Positions 1 to 14,189 of a DNA stretch of 64,000 bases are shown piece by piece. The notes under the pieces were generated by a model. It saw only the letters and a program-made list of their open reading frames with translations, did not search any database and was not told the DNA's origin. Each line of letters starts with the position of its first letter. Within the stretch, counting starts at the first letter, position 1. The translations under genes were made by a program, and so were the position numbers. Location: the NCBI GenBank assembly GCA_028023455.1, contig JAQFVV010000255.1, positions 1,012,699-1,076,698 of the forward strand, read 5' to 3'. The DNA comes from Epiperipatus broadwayi. Lineage: Eukaryota; Onychophora; Udeonychophora; Euonychophora; Peripatidae.

Positions 1-267
1 AAACTAATGAGTAAATGGGAGAAAATCAGATATAAGAGTATCTGTATTAAGAGGAAAATATTGTTGGCAATTTAAAGAGAGTGAAAAAATGCCTTATTTA
101 GACCAGTTATAAAAAAACTATTACTCTATTCTAAACTTAAAAGTTTCTGAATTTCGGAATAACTAACCATACATAAATAAACCATTTTCATTTATCAAGC
201 TATTTTCTCCTCCCACTTCACTTATTGTAAAGACATACATTTAATTACCATAAATTATTATATTATT

Positions 268-359
268 GTCAAGGGTTGGTGGCCTAGCGGTTAGCATAGC
301 TGCCTTCCAAGCAGCTTGCCCGGGTTCCCGGTCAACGCATTTAGCGTATGGAAAAAAAA
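268..359 (+). mobile_element. tRNA-Gly(UCC)-derived SINE, full length
   Basis: The body follows a metazoan tRNA-Gly(UCC) almost base for base: A box TGGCCTAGCGGTTAGC, anticodon-loop segment CCTTCCAAG, B box GGGTTCCCGG. A 5' GTCAA leader precedes it and an A-rich tail follows. A 12-bp direct repeat TATTATATTATT flanks it at 256-267 and 360-371, as expected for target-primed retroposition. The leader, the tail and the duplication argue against a functional tRNA gene. Transcription by Pol III is inferred from the boxes only. Confidence 0.85.
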
Positions 360-970
360 TATTATATTATTTCAATACTTAAAGCTATGTCATAAATGGA
401 AATGAATACATTGAAAAATTATTTTTGTCAAAGAATAAAAAAATATTTCATACTTGAACAACATATTAACCATTTTATTTCTATATATTATTAGAATAAT
501 TATGAGAAAGTATATAAATAAATAAGTATATAAAATATATAACCACTTTAATTAAATAATAATAATATTATGAGAGTATAACTTTATTAGAATTTTTAGT
601 TAATCTAATTGTTAAAAGTTCACTATAAAAATCAATTTTTATTAAAATCATTAATGTTTTGCAAAATCACTTGTGAGAAGATAATCATATGGCATTATTG
701 CTTAATAATTGATAAGACGTACCAGAAGTGATAGAACTGGGTTGTGATTAGTAAACTTAAAATGCCAATCCATTACTCTCTCACTGCACCAAAACACTTA
801 CAGGTTTCTGACTACAATTCACAAAAATAAATTAGTATCAGAATTGCATTAATTTTGCTACTAAATGAATAAATAAGATTTTTAGATGTGATTTATTAAA
901 AATATTACTAATATTGAAATTATTATTGAAACTTGTAATTTGAATGATTTGATGAAAACAAGAAAATAAG

Positions 971-1059
971 TCCAGCGTTGGTAGCTGAGAGGTCAGCGCA
1001 GCTGCTTGCAGACAGTTGTTGTGGATTCGCTTCCCGGCAGATGCTTTGACATATGGAAG
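971..1059 (+). mobile_element. tRNA-Gly-derived SINE, diverged copy
   Basis: Same family as the copy at 268, with a mutated A box and anticodon region and the 3' signature TTTGACATATGG. The exact 14-bp duplication AACAAGAAAATAAG lies at 957-970 and 1060-1073. Confidence 0.85.
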
Positions 1060-1188
1060 AACAAGAAAATAAGCTAATATTTTTTTTAGACTAATTGCTT
1101 ATCCTAATTTTTTTATATAAATTTCAATAAGTGATTACTACATGCCAATCCCAAATCTTTAATTTGAATTCAGAATGAAATATAACAA

Positions 1189-1235
1189 TTTTTTTTTTTT
1201 TTTTCATATGTCATAGCATCGGCCGGGACGCGAAC
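1189..1235 (-). mobile_element. 5'-truncated tRNA-Gly SINE
   Basis: Only the tail (poly-T on the plus strand), the CATATG end and the B-box third of the SINE remain. The duplication AAATATAACAA is at 1178-1188 and 1236-1246. 5' truncation with an intact tail is the usual product of incomplete target-primed reverse transcription. Confidence 0.75.
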
Positions 1236-1246
1236 AAATATAACAA

Positions 1247-4200
1247 ATTTTTATTGACATATATGACAAATTAACAAGTAATCTCAAAATATTTTTGGTA
1301 ACTAATCTTAATAGAAAATATAACAACAGATAAATAAGTGAAGTTGTATTCTATGAGATTTAAAAGACCTAAAAAAAGACCATATGTGAAGTGAGTGAAT
1401 AATATAAAAAAACTTGTTGAAGTAAGTGGGTATCTATATTTTTTTAATTAAAAGCTAAGATCTTCCAAAATATTCTGTGTTTATCAGGAAAATAATAAAG
1501 TACTGAATACAAAATTACAATTATTATATGCTAGGGGCTGAATTTATGAATTTTTTTAAGATACAACATTTTAATTGTAATAATCTTAAAAATATGATAA
1601 AACAAAACCTTTAATTAAATAATTGACAATAGATTATTTAATCAAATTTATATTTTAAAAAATTGAACAATTTCTTTGGTGAATCTTAATCATGTAAGAA
1701 GTTACTGCAATTATGATTTAGTTCCAAGTTCATTAAAGATATCAATGTGGACTCATAAGAAATACTGGAATGAATTGATGTAAAGATAGCAACAACTAAT
1801 TAAAATAATCTATATTCACAGCAAAATACAGTTAGTTAAAAACATAAGAGAAAATTGAAACATACAACAATTATAGCTAAGTTATTAAATATCAAATATA
1901 ATGGCAATAGAAAGATAATATATATTTATATTAAGACTTATTAACATCAAATCAAAAACTTGCTGAAAAAGTTATATATATATATATATATGTATGTACT
2001 GTGTTGGTAGCTTGTTATGTTCATATATAATGGTGAAGGACAGGAGCAAGAAGAAATCACTTGTCCTCTTAGAAATGGGTGTAGTTATTATATTCAGGGT
2101 TCAGATTTAAAAAGAATTTTGTTGGCTCTCAGCCATTGTTTTCTCGTTACATACAATATTTAACTAGCATTGGATTAGACTCACAAAGTTAATTTAAAGT
2201 GATTGGTTAACATCTTCATGCTCTCATTTCCAGTACTTAAGATTTGCCCATACTTAAGCATTTGGGTTGAAGGAATAGGTGGATTCATTTTATTCTTTCA
2301 CAAAGACTTTATCTTGTGTTGGAATTGGGAAATATTCACTTATTATTAAGATTCATAAAGCGCATGTGCATTAGCTTGAAAAGCTGACCATTAGTTTAAT
2401 AAATCTTTGTAAATTAACAATATAAACTAAAACATTAATGATTAATTGAGAAAGAAATCCCTTTGGGGGTAATAGAACAATAAATTGCAAAATAACTCAT
2501 AAATGAATCAACAACTTTAGTAATCTTATGTGATTAGTAAAGCTATGTGCCACAAATACTGTTCAACAATGAAGTAAAAGAAATGAACATCAGAGCGAAA
2601 CCAAAATATCCATATTATTCTAATAGACATGTAAAGTATATTATAGCTAGCTAAGTAAGATAGAAGCAAATGAGACCATGATATCAAACAATGATCAAAC
2701 AAGTCTATTAAAAAAATTTTTTAAATAATTTCTTGAAACTCATGAACAAAAATACTATTAAAGCAAACAATGTATATGCAATTAAAGATTGTTTTAATGT
2801 ATATGGTAACTATCAAAAGATAATAATTTTTCACTGTCTGATGCCTACACACATCCTTAGCTTAACCCTTTAACTATATATATATAGTTACTTTATGAGA
2901 CTCTCTACAATGAACAAATATTTATTTTAAGGAAACACTATACAGATGTGTATTTATGACTAATCATAATAATATTTCAGGGTTCTACTATGCCTTAAAG
3001 TATAACTGTGGATTTACAAGAACAAATAAATCCTAAAACATCCATATATTTGGGTTAGCAAGTTTGTTCTAAGATTTCATATTACATAAATTTGATTTAA
3101 AGTGATCTCAGGATTATAATATTAATATATACTAAATAACAATATTTAAAATTTTTAATCTTTACAATTGTAAATCATTATTGCTAATATAATTAAATTA
3201 AAAGGGTATTTTATTGTACTTAATTCATATCCTAAGCAAATAAATATTGAGATGGAGATAATGGAAATGTATAAAAATAATGAACAACCTTTCAGATTAA
3301 GCAATATGTTTACATAACATATAGTTATTATAAAATCATGACAATATTTAATTATAAAATTAATAGATGATGAGCATTAACTAATTAAAGACAGATATTA
3401 GATAATTAATAAAATATAATTAATTTATTAACAATAAGTAAGTAATATTCATTAAGGCTGTAGCCTCAAGCACATGTGTATAAAAATGTGATAGTAGGGA
3501 TCTCTACAGGTCTTAAACCACAAGCTTACTCTTTGGGAAAAAAGAGGGGAAAGTAAGAAAATATTTAAATGAATGACACAACAATAAAACAAGTTCACAA
3601 TGTCTACAAATATTTTTGCGATATTTTAAATTAAAAAGTAGTTCCTACTTTATTTCTCCCTAAATATGTGGTATATCTGAATGTGATGCAAAATTAAAAA
3701 TACTTTGTTGGAGAAAATTTTTAAACACTATTTAAAAGTCTTAATTATAAATAATAAATAAATAAAAGAATGTTTTATTGCATCTTTAATTAAACAATAA
3801 GGTCCATTTTCTCTAGATATCTGACTTATAAACTTAGCTATTTCATAAAAGGATAAAACATTAACACAACTTATAATATTCTTTTTAAAGTATGATTTTA
3901 ATTAACCTGACCCTAATAGGTACTAATGACATTCATGAAATACTTATCAATCTCATATTATAAATAAAATGACAATTAATATTGTCAGAAAATTAACTCA
4001 ATTGAGCAGTAATATTTTTACAAGAATAAGTGCCACAAGTATAATTAAATATACAATATAATCATTATAAAATCCTAAGAGTACCTATGTGGATAAATAA
4101 CAAGGGTAATATTTATAAAATATCTCAACTATATGCTTTATATATCTTCAATTATAGAAACTTAGAATTAAACTAAACAACTAACAAAACATATAAAATA

Positions 4201-6120
4201 TCAGCTATTATAACTTAAATAGAAATAATTACTAATTAATTTTAAATATTAAAACCAATCTCTAAAACACAAAGAATCAATAACACACACTTATACTAAA
4301 TGCTAATAATAAATTTAATATACTACTCATATATTCTTTTATCAGAACTTTCCTCTTGTGAGAACTTTCACTGAACAAGATAATTCTAGATATTATAACA
4401 ATTAAATGAATTTGAGAAATATATCTTTGTAATTTAAAATTAATTCGGAGTTTTTTTAAAGTTCAAAATATTATCCTGACAGAATTTTTTTAAATAATTG
4501 AGAATGATTAAATCCTTCAGCATTTTATGTTGTAAAATCCTAATGGATAGCTGAAACGAAATTTAATCCTTATAATAAAGTAATTACTAATGATATTGGA
4601 GCATTTTAAATAAAACCCACTAATTATGAGTGTAAAATATACCAGAAACCACAATAACTTTTTTATTTCCTAGATGTGGGATATATAATAATAAAAAATT
4701 TGAATTTTATAGTGAGTTACAAATATTGTAGAAAATCATAATAAATTGTTTTATTTTTTAAGTATAAAACGTAGTTATTAATTTCTTAAAAAATGGCATT
4801 CATAAATTATAGTTTTTCTCAAAAGATTTATAAAAACAAAATACACTAATTAAAATTCATTTTAACAATAATTATCTAATATACAAGTATTTTTCCAGAT
4901 CAAGATAAAATTCATTAGTTAAAATTTTTTTAATAATATATATCAAATATATGGGTATTTGTCCAGAAAACTTTAGATTGCTGTAATAAATATGATACCA
5001 AATAATTTTTTTAATATTAGATAAGTGAATAACATGATTTAAATAAAAGTAGCATCCCATATAATTTTAAAATTTTTATATTTAAATTCAAGTTTTTTAG
5101 AAGTTTCATTCCTTCTAAAGTGCATTACAAGATTATAAATGATTAGATATTTAGTTTTCCATTACAGGTACTTTTGAATTACATTTTCCATTAAGGCAAA
5201 TGTTTATTTGGTTTTCTCCTCCATTATCATGATGCTGCAAAAATCCAATATGGATAAATTTAAATTTAACTCTAATACAGTTGCCATGCAATCAGTTAAT
5301 AAAAAAGGCTAAACAGTTTTAACACATAGGAGTGTTTATAAGTTTGCATCACATGATTAATGATGTCATCATCTTTGTTCAAAATTCTTCATTCTTTTGG
5401 CTTTTTATGGGAAAATTTTATCACTGTCGCCAGGACACAATATATAGCAGGCAATATTTGGAAGTTGCAAAAAGTTGTAGTGCCAATTTTGTAATGAAGT
5501 TATTTTAAACTTACAAAATAATGTTTTAAAGTATTTTAAATATCATATTACATTAATTAATAAAAACAAAATACATATCATTTTACAAATAAATATTTAT
5601 ACTGCAAATATCAAAATAAATGATTTTATTTTATTTATTTTTAAGTCTTTATTATATTTAATATTTTATTACAAATAATAATAAATTTACTTAAGTATTT
5701 TGTTCTTATACTCTTTTAAATTTAAATACATTCAAGAACTACAATCATTCATGCATGCACACACATATAATTAAATATTATGTTAAAACTTTCTATAATT
5801 ATTAAGTGCAATTTTATTTGAATATGTGCATTAATAAAGCTATTCTTATACTAATACTATTTTTAAATAATTTATGCGTATTATTGTTAATAGTATACCT
5901 TTTTACTTTATGTATTGTTCTTTTAAAATTAACTTTGTGTGTGTGTGTATGTGTGTGTTTTATAACTAAATATTAATCATGACTAAAAAAATTCTTTGAT
6001 TCACATATTTAAATACACTGTATTTATTAAATATATATGAGAAGACATCTTGGAGCAGTTTAATAATTCATTTTATAAGATAATACTATCAATAATATTA
6101 ATATCACTTCAATTATTATT
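1247..6120. other. AT-rich intergenic stretch, no gene seen
   Basis: Very AT-rich sequence with dense stops in all frames. It holds a short (TA)n tract near 1974-1990, another TA-rich tract near 2876-2886, and scattered A/T runs. I see no tRNA-like sequence, no coding relic and no recognisable repeat family. Confidence 0.5.
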
Positions 6121-6189
6121 TGTAATTATAACAACAGTAATATAATTATAATTATTTATTAAGCGCCGCAGGAAATATATGTAAACACT

Positions 6190-6282
6190 TTTAAGACAGC
6201 TACAATCCGTATCAAATGTGCCTTGAAATTTATAATAGTCAAGGCACATTTGATACAGGTTACAGCCTGTCTTAAAAGTAAC
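6190..6282. repeat. Short foldback hairpin, arms about 40 bp
   Basis: The left arm (6190-6228) reads as the reverse complement of the right arm (6239-6282) with a few mismatches, around a loop of about 10 bases. The similar sequences TAACAACAGTAATA (from 6129) and TAACAACAATAATA lie on either side and may be a target duplication. It could be a tiny inverted-repeat transposon or a collapsed larger element. No ribozyme core is seen. Confidence 0.6.
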
Positions 6283-6298
6283 AACAATAATAGTAATA

Positions 6299-6934
6299 CA
6301 TGATCACATCTCCAATACTAGCACATAATTGTTTATAAACAAAGCAAAGCAAAACTCCATATAGTAGTGCCCCCTGTGCTAAACAGAGTAATCAATGGAT
6401 GCCAGAAGGCTTATGCATAAAATCCCTATCTAATGCCTACTCATCCAATATCCACAGACTAGTTTCTGGCTTGTGGCCTTCATCAGTGAGGAGCTTTGGA
6501 TCTGAGAGCACTGCATCTAGATCTTAGGATCTAATGCAACTCTCTAGCAACCACCTTTTATTTCTACTTAACTACAAAACCATGAGCATGAAATTGGAAA
6601 CACAAAAAATATTTTTAATCTAAGCTCAATAGCCTATATAGTCATATGGGTCTGAATTCAGTTCAGCACCCATACATTTTGGTGTCTTTGGCTCTTTAAC
6701 AACCATAGCCACCACTACCCCATTAGGCAGGATTGGTGTTAAACCAGCAAGCATCACATGATCACATCTCCAATACTAGCACATAATTGTTTATAAACAA
6801 AGCAAAGCAAAACTCCATATAGTAGTGCCACCTGTGCTAAACAGAGTAATCAATGGATGCCAGACCCATCCATTGATTACTCTGTTTAGCACAGGTGGCA
6901 CTACTATATGGAGTTTTGCTTTGCTTTGTTTATA
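6299..6934. mobile_element. Family B foldback retroelement: tandem plus inverted copy
   Basis: One 458-bp unit begins near 6299, a second partial unit restarts at 6759 head to tail, and at about 6865 the sequence switches into an inverted copy of the arm, which ends at 6934. The exact 13-bp duplication AATAATAGTAATA is at 6286-6298 and 6935-6947. The unit carries a hammerhead core on the minus strand. The tandem-plus-inverted build and variable-length duplication fit Penelope-like or retrozyme-type elements by established description; assignment to either is inference. Confidence 0.75.
6445..6495 (-). ncRNA. Family B hammerhead ribozyme motif
   Basis: On the minus strand: stem I strand CTCCTCA, core CTGATGA, stem II GGC-CACAA-GCC, GAAA, palindrome CTAG as stem III, then UC, the cleavage dinucleotide, and stem I return TGTGGA. 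One stem I pair is a U-U mismatch relative to the 34.2 kb copy. All invariant core bases are present. Confidence 0.65.
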
Positions 6935-6947
6935 AATAATAGTAATA

Positions 6948-9900
6948 ATTAATAATATTTGTTTTATTTACAAGTTTTTTCAAAATTCTGTTTAAAATCA
7001 TCAATTTGGATATATTAAGTATTATTACACTATATATGTATATATGTGTGTGTTTGTGTGCATAGATACTAGCAACAATAAATCAAATATATATATATAT
7101 ATATAATTATGAAATAGAATTCACTAAATTAATGCCATAATATGTCATTAAGTGGATAAATTTAATCTCAAATTCTTTTAAATAAATTAATATCTTGATG
7201 AAAGATTTTTTTTTTTTTGCTTTTATTTAAATTTAAGACCTAATATAATATCAAAAATAAATAAAAATAAAATTATCAATACATTTATTTTATAAGAAAA
7301 ACAGTATAAAAATGTGTTGGGATGTAATATAAATATCATCAATATAGAAAGATACAATAAATCTGTGCAATTTTTAAATTTGTATTCCAAATAGATGAAA
7401 CATCATCGTCAATTACTTATTCTAATTCTTTTCTAAAATAATATGCTGAGATATAAAATCATATTACCATGATAAATAAAATAAAATATACCATAAATTG
7501 TTAATATAAGAACAATTATCCTCAGCATTCTAAAGATATCTCTAATATTAGAAGAGTATAACAAATATAACTCAATTCAGATTATACTAATAAGTCGTAA
7601 CTAATATCCAAATATTAGTTAAAAATGATAGCAGAATAAAAAATCATTATCCTACCATTTAACTTTAACTCCAAAACACTAAAAAGATATTGTAGTAGTA
7701 CATTTAGCACTATCCTACCATATCGCACTATACAACTATGTTGTTATATCAAGAAGAACTTGTAACTCTATAAACTTTGTAGAAGTCTTAAATATCAAAT
7801 AAGGAAATAGATCATAAAGTCAGCTCTTGTATACAGATAAATACAACTTCACAATAGTGGGACTATTTTCATAAAAATATATCGCATTTGCATTTTTATC
7901 AAACTGACAATATGCTCAACATTAATATAACAAAATAAGCTTATAAAACACACTTTATAAAATGTCTATATTTATATTAACAAAAACAATATTTCATTTT
8001 TTCAGCCTTATTTCTGAATAATGATAGCTTTACATTTAGGATAATAGCATTTTTTGGGAAACAATAATAGTAATGAAAAATATAGGCTAGACAATTAATA
8101 TATATATTGTGATCATGCCATTTGCCACAGTCCTTTTTCAAAGGATTTAAAATAGCTAGTTTTGTAAAAAAAATAATAATAATAATAATAATAATTATTA
8201 ATTAATAGTCTATTTTGTATTAAGTTTATGCATAGGATAGGCTTAAACCTGCTAGATAAAGGGTTAATACATTTATCAAAAGTATTTTAAAATTATAATT
8301 TTTAATATAAGAGTAGTGTATTATTTTTTTAATTGAAATATAAAATTAAATTAATGTTTATTCTAGGTATAGGATTGATTAATGTCTGTTGTAAGTAAAG
8401 AATATGCTGTTAAAATAATAGTTTAACTGTAATATTTAATATTACATAATTTTTTCTAATATGTTTTAAATAATTTTATTTTATTCCATTATTATTTTAA
8501 ATAATCATTATTTAAATTATTCTAGAATGTTGTAAAAATAATATGATAATCTGTAATGTGTGTGTGTAGGTGTCTGGATGCACTCATATTCTAGAACATT
8601 CAAAATTAATTTTTAGTTCTTTGTTAATAAAATTGACACAGTAAAATGTTGCAAAATTATTTTACAAATTTTATTCTAATAATGTAATGATTTTTATTAT
8701 ACTGTTTAAATAATATTTATCTTTTAAAATTATTATTAAAGTTAGTAATAGTATTTTTAATGTTTAAATAAATGTATTTTATTTTGTAAAGTATTAAATA
8801 AAAGTATTAAAATATGAAATATAATTAAGTTAAATTATTTTAGAAATAAATTACAGACAAAATTTTAATCTACATGTAAATTAGTGACTGAGTCAAATTT
8901 TATCAACCAATCCGTTAGCAAGATAAAAAGTTATAAGTACACATGTTTTAGCTCACTTTGGTTAGTCTAGAATTAATTTAGACTTAATTATTTTTTTATC
9001 TGCTTAATCATTTAATTAGTCATTTGAATTAATCTAAATCATTCAAGTAAAGTTATAATTTTTTTTAAATATTTTTATTTTCTTAATAAATTTGTAAGGT
9101 ATATTTTTAAATGATAAATAACCTAAAATTTAACGTAATGTATCCCATTATGGAGTAAATGAATTAATTCCCTGTCAGTGAAATTCATATCGAAACTTAA
9201 TGAAACCATGATATTTTATGGAGACCGATACTAGTTATCTAATCAATGCAATAATGCAAAGGAAAAGCTATAAAAACGGTTGCCTATAGCCAAGGAAAAC
9301 TTACATAAGAGTCGTAACAACTTTTTATTTAATTTTATCTGTATGAATGATATGAAAAGACATTTATATTTAGTAATTATGGTAAATCCTCATAAATATA
9401 AACTTTTGTGGAGCTTATTATTATTTTGACAAGAATTATCAAAAACTATCTGAGAAGTTACTTTTCATTTAAAAGGGAAAAAAGAAATAATGAAAAGTTA
9501 TATTATGCAAGTGAATTAATATATAAGAATAAACTTTATAAATGTGCATATATTTTTATTATTATCTGCAAATGTGGCTGTGAAAATGTTTTGTTACTAA
9601 TCTTTTTGAGAAGAGGAAAAAGGGTAGCCTGAATGAATATTATATATTCTCTAAATTGTGCAGGTCAAATGAAGAGAAAATGTTTTTTAAACTTTACATT
9701 AACGATGTACTTTTTAAAGAGAGAACAAATTTTTAATATTGTTTTAAAATTCTCTTTAAGTCTTTACTAAAATGTTACCTGAATGGAGAAAACTATATAA
9801 AAATCTTGCAAGAAATTAATTAATAAATGTATGTGTACACATCTGAATAAAACTTGAAATTTAAAAACCATCATCTTATAAATCATTATTATCATAACTC

Positions 9901-11040
9901 AGGAATATACATAGAAAAGAATTTGAATGAAAAATTGTTTAATAAGAATAAATCAAATAATTTGTGATATTATTCTTTAAAATATCAACAAGTGCTTCCT
10001 GAAGAAAATATTATTTTTATCATATTTTAGCAAAAGTCTGGACCAACACTAAAATATTTGAATGTGAAAAATTATTACCTAATAATAATTATTTATTATG
10101 GATGTTTGCCCTGAAATTTGTGTTCATTTTGAAATGCTAAGTAAAATATCTTAGTCGAACTTTTTATCAAGTACCAATGGACAAAATTTTGATGGGATTT
10201 TAAAAGATTAACTTTTGTGTTTTGCGGAGTCTATTGTTCAGAACAGACAGAGGAGCAAAAAAAAAGCTCTTATGTGTAGAACTTTTGGTAGTCCATAGCA
10301 ACAGCATTCACTCTCTCTTTTTTTCAACTGAGCAGTAAGATTAATTGACAAACCCAAAATTTAGAATAATTTTACCATAAAAAGAAAATCACTTTTATCT
10401 TAATAATTTAGTAAAGTTTGCATTTCTTTTATATTCCATTTGCATCAAGCATATCAGAACTAGTAATAAAGACTTGAGTGGCAGAAAAACGTTTTTTTTT
10501 TCAAATTGCATTAAATTAGTTTTTTTTTAAAAAAAAAATATTTTTTTCCCACTTTTTTAAGCACATTATCCTTCTTTTCTTATCTAAAAATCTGTTAACT
10601 TCTGTATACTAACTAAAAAAGCACATAAAAGATAGAAAAAAAGGAGCAAACTTAATGTACTTTCATTTAATGCTTAATAATAATAATTGTTTTATTAAAA
10701 TTAATTAAATATGATTTTATTGTTAATAATTAATTAGCTGAAATATAGCCAAAATAAAAAAAGAGGAAGATACTATAGTTAAAATTATTAACTACTGACA
10801 ATATCTCATTACAAAATATTTTATTATACAGTATGTTTTGGCGAACAATATTGATCCGTATCTTTATATTGTATATGTATTGTAATGTAATGTTAGTAAT
10901 GAAAAAATTATCTACCACCAACATCAATGATAATGAAAGGGTTTGGTCTTGTGCTTCACATTGTCCAACACTTTTACGAAAAGAGAAGTACACATATACA
11001 TAATTATCACCAGACAATTACTTTGATATTAGTCATTTTA
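6948..11040. other. AT-rich intergenic stretch, no gene seen
   Basis: It holds (AT)n near 7088-7105, a (TAA)n run at about 8165-8200, and poly-T tracts. The open frames at 9408-9632 (plus) and 10730-11017 (minus) resemble nothing I know and look like chance frames in AT-rich DNA. Confidence 0.45.
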
Positions 11041-11670
11041 TGCATACCTAAGTATCGTTGAGGATAAAGAAGATCGTTGAGGATAAAGAAGATCTAACAT
11101 ACATATATAAAAATATAAATATTCATACAAAAAAATAAACTATATATATATATATAATTGTGTTTGATTTTATATTCTACTAAGGTTAGTTTAGGACATA
11201 TGTGTGAGAATAGGAATTAATATTTGGGGGTTTAGGTATTATGGCATTTCTTTAATAAATCAAATGATTGATAATCTGAGTAATGGACATGGTATTCTGA
11301 TCTGAAGTACTGTCTAATAAATATTATAGCTATTTTATTAAAGTTATCACATATCATTTATATAAATATTTGTAATTTATGATTAATAATTTAACTAAAT
11401 AGCTAATGCATATCCCTCTTTGCTATTTTATTCTGATCATTTGATATTAGAACTTTTGCACATGGGTGATGCTTCTCATCATTTTTAGTAGAACCACTAC
11501 CTCTTAATGCAGTTATATATACATGTAGCTTCATTACAACCAATTTTTAATTACATATAAAATGGTGCACCAATATCTGTATCTACTACTTTTTATTTAT
11601 GTAGTTAATTCCTCTATCTTCCATTACATATAAAATGGTGCCCAATGTGGAACATAATCATGAATATCTC

Positions 11671-11732
11671 TCATTTTTTCTTTCCATTATATATATATAT
11701 ATATATATATATATAATGGAAAGAAAAAATGA
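11671..11732. repeat. Perfect cruciform-forming AT palindrome 1
   Basis: A non-AT arm of about 20 bp (TCATTTTTTCTTTCCATTAT) is perfectly mirrored as its reverse complement after an (AT)n centre, so the tract can fold into one long hairpin. Confidence 0.85.
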
Positions 11733-11736
11733 CTTG

Positions 11737-11770
<34 letters not shown>

Positions 11771-11774
11771 CAAG
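11733..11774. repeat. Perfect cruciform-forming AT palindrome 2
   Basis: CTTGTTAT, a pure AT centre and ATAACAAG form a second perfect hairpin that begins at the base after palindrome 1 ends. Confidence 0.85.
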
Positions 11775-12157
11775 TGCCCAATGAGAGGCATGAATATCTT
11801 CATTTGAATATCACATTCAGATTATGTTTTTTTCCTTTTTTTCATTTACATTACATATAAAATAACTACCCAAATAAGAACTCAAATACAACAATACATC
11901 CTGAAAAAATGATAGACCAAAATTTTTCCAATGATTAGGAAGTCTGATAATTTTATATATCTAGATGCAAAAATAATTTATAATAAATCCAAATATCTGA
12001 CAATAATAATGGTATTACTGACCTGAAGAGTGATAATTAATCAATAGAGATAGAAATAAAGAAAAATATCAGTAAGTAAAATCCAATTTCAAAACTATAA
12101 TTAAACTCCTATGGCATAGTACAAAAAATGAAAAACAATGATATTTATAGGCAAAAG

Positions 12158-12158
<1 letters not shown>

Positions 12159-12197
<39 letters not shown>
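12159..12197. repeat. (AT)n microsatellite
   Basis: Uninterrupted AT dinucleotides that abut the low-coordinate end of the LTR-like repeat at 12200. Confidence 0.9.
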
Positions 12198-12199
<2 letters not shown>

Positions 12200-12203
<4 letters not shown>

Positions 12204-14189
12204 GATCCAAATGAAGGTGGAGACAGCAGTCAATCATATCTGCAACTACCAGGGCACCATCTAAGCATTTGAGCCTAGAAAAATTTATACAGTAGGCAGA
12301 TACGTGCTGATAAAATTTCACTTTATTTAATATTTAGATCGTTAGCCCAAGTCACTAGCTCAGTGGAGATGCAGAGATAATAATCTATATCTTAATTTAT
12401 ATCTTAAATATAAATAAATAAAAGCTCCTGCCAGAAATTAACACATAAAAATATTTATTTATGCACATATATAATTTTGAATCATTTTTAAATTTTGAGG
12501 AACAATATTAATTATTTTTTTAGATTTTAATATTCTGTTAATTTAACTTATTATTTTAAAATTTTAAACCATCTACAGATGAATTTATATTTATTTTAAG
12601 ATTGTCGAGTATGAATAGACTACATAGATCTGCATTTGAAAAGAAAATATTCTATCCCTTATTTAACCTTCAACCAAAAAGTTCGCAGTCAAACTGGTGT
12701 CAATCCATCTGATACATTTATGTATTCAATGTAGCATGAAAATACGACAACACAAAATACTATACTGTCAGGAATGTACATCTGAACAGTAAGTAGAGTT
12801 AGAGAAGTCATTGTCTCTCCACCAACAGGAATGCTCCATCTGTTGGCGAGTAGAACAATAAACATAAAACTCCATAGGAATGGATTGCGGTCCTTTGCCA
12901 TCTTACAAACCCATCCATAGGCAAACAGAAGGTGTGGCATATATATGCAATCCTGCCCATAGCAGATCTCATACTACATCTACTAATTACACAAATATAT
13001 CCAATCCATTGAGCCAATTCAACTATGAAACGAATAACCTAAGATTACCCTCCCTTAATATAACTTTACAAAACTATATAGCCATTCACGCCCGACTTAA
13101 ATTTAACGTTTAGATATGTTTGCACAGATGAATTTTATACAATTTGTTTTATAATGTCGAGTATAGATCGGCTGCACAGATTCCACGGTTAAAAACATTT
13201 CAAAATAAACACAACCGATCAAAATACAAAATCATTGATAACGTCAATTGCATAGGGAATACACAAATCCCATTAGCATTCATCGTAAGATGCTGCAGTG
13301 ACATCGTTGACCTATATATTCTAATCGAATGTGAAAACCACAACATAATCAACCACTAACAAATCTATGCAACATCTATACCCAACCTTAAATTTCCTCA
13401 TTTAAAATTTAAACAATAAATAATTTATACAATAAGAAAAAAATGGAAATGATGTTTATCAATCGGAAAACATATAAAATCAAAACATTATTAATTGATT
13501 TTAAACTTAAAAGTCAGATATAAGTTCATAAGCTTGAACAAAAGTTCTTAATTATTTTTAAATTTTAGAGTTCATGTCAATAGCTTACGGTAGAAGAGTC
13601 CAGGTTCCTGTTTTTTAATTCCCGCGATGTCTCCATTGGAAAATAATGTTCGGGAGGTGGCATTAGCTGGTTCCATTCTGGTATCACAGTCTTTTCTTTT
13701 TTTTTTTTTTAAATAAGTGAGAGAGAACGACAAGTGCATCTTGTCATTTGTCTCCCCAAATCAAGTTCGAAAACTATCCACTGGAACTCAATATTTTTCT
13801 TTTTATAGTCTTCCTATGGATTCCATGAACAAAGACATCACTGTTTCATTTTTTCGTTATGGTCCAGGCCTTTATTTGCTGCTTCTATATTGGACAAGTT
13901 TATTTTTTTATTCCTTATCTAATTTTGATCTGACTTTTTAATTACACAGCTTTTGGATAATTAATAAACAATCATTTCCATCTACAAAAATATTTTATCT
14001 TTAAGTCTTGTACTTATTTATTTGTTTTTTAAAAAAAATATTTTTAAAGTTTTGAATCTGTGCGAATATATACATTTAACAAACATTTTAATTTTAACGT
14101 TTAGGTTTTTTTTTTAATAGATTTTATTTTTATTTGCGAACTTTAAGATTTTATTTTAAATTAATGTAACGACATATTTATATATCGTT

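Larger units (their letters stand above)
11545..11880. repeat. Degenerate short repeats around AT palindromes
   Basis: The phrase ATTACATATAAAATGGTGC recurs at about 11551 and 11622, with a weaker copy at 11849. GCCCAATG followed by CATGAATATC occurs on both sides of the AT palindromes. This looks like local duplication seeded by the microsatellites. Confidence 0.5.

Noticed and set aside
268-345. Functional tRNA-Gly(UCC) gene
   Set aside because: Target duplication, poly-A tail, extra leader and a changed 3' acceptor side show a retroposed SINE copy.
12024-12062. CTGAAGA...GAAA at 12 kb as another hammerhead
   Set aside because: The putative stem II does not end next to GAAA and no stem I or cut site can be paired.
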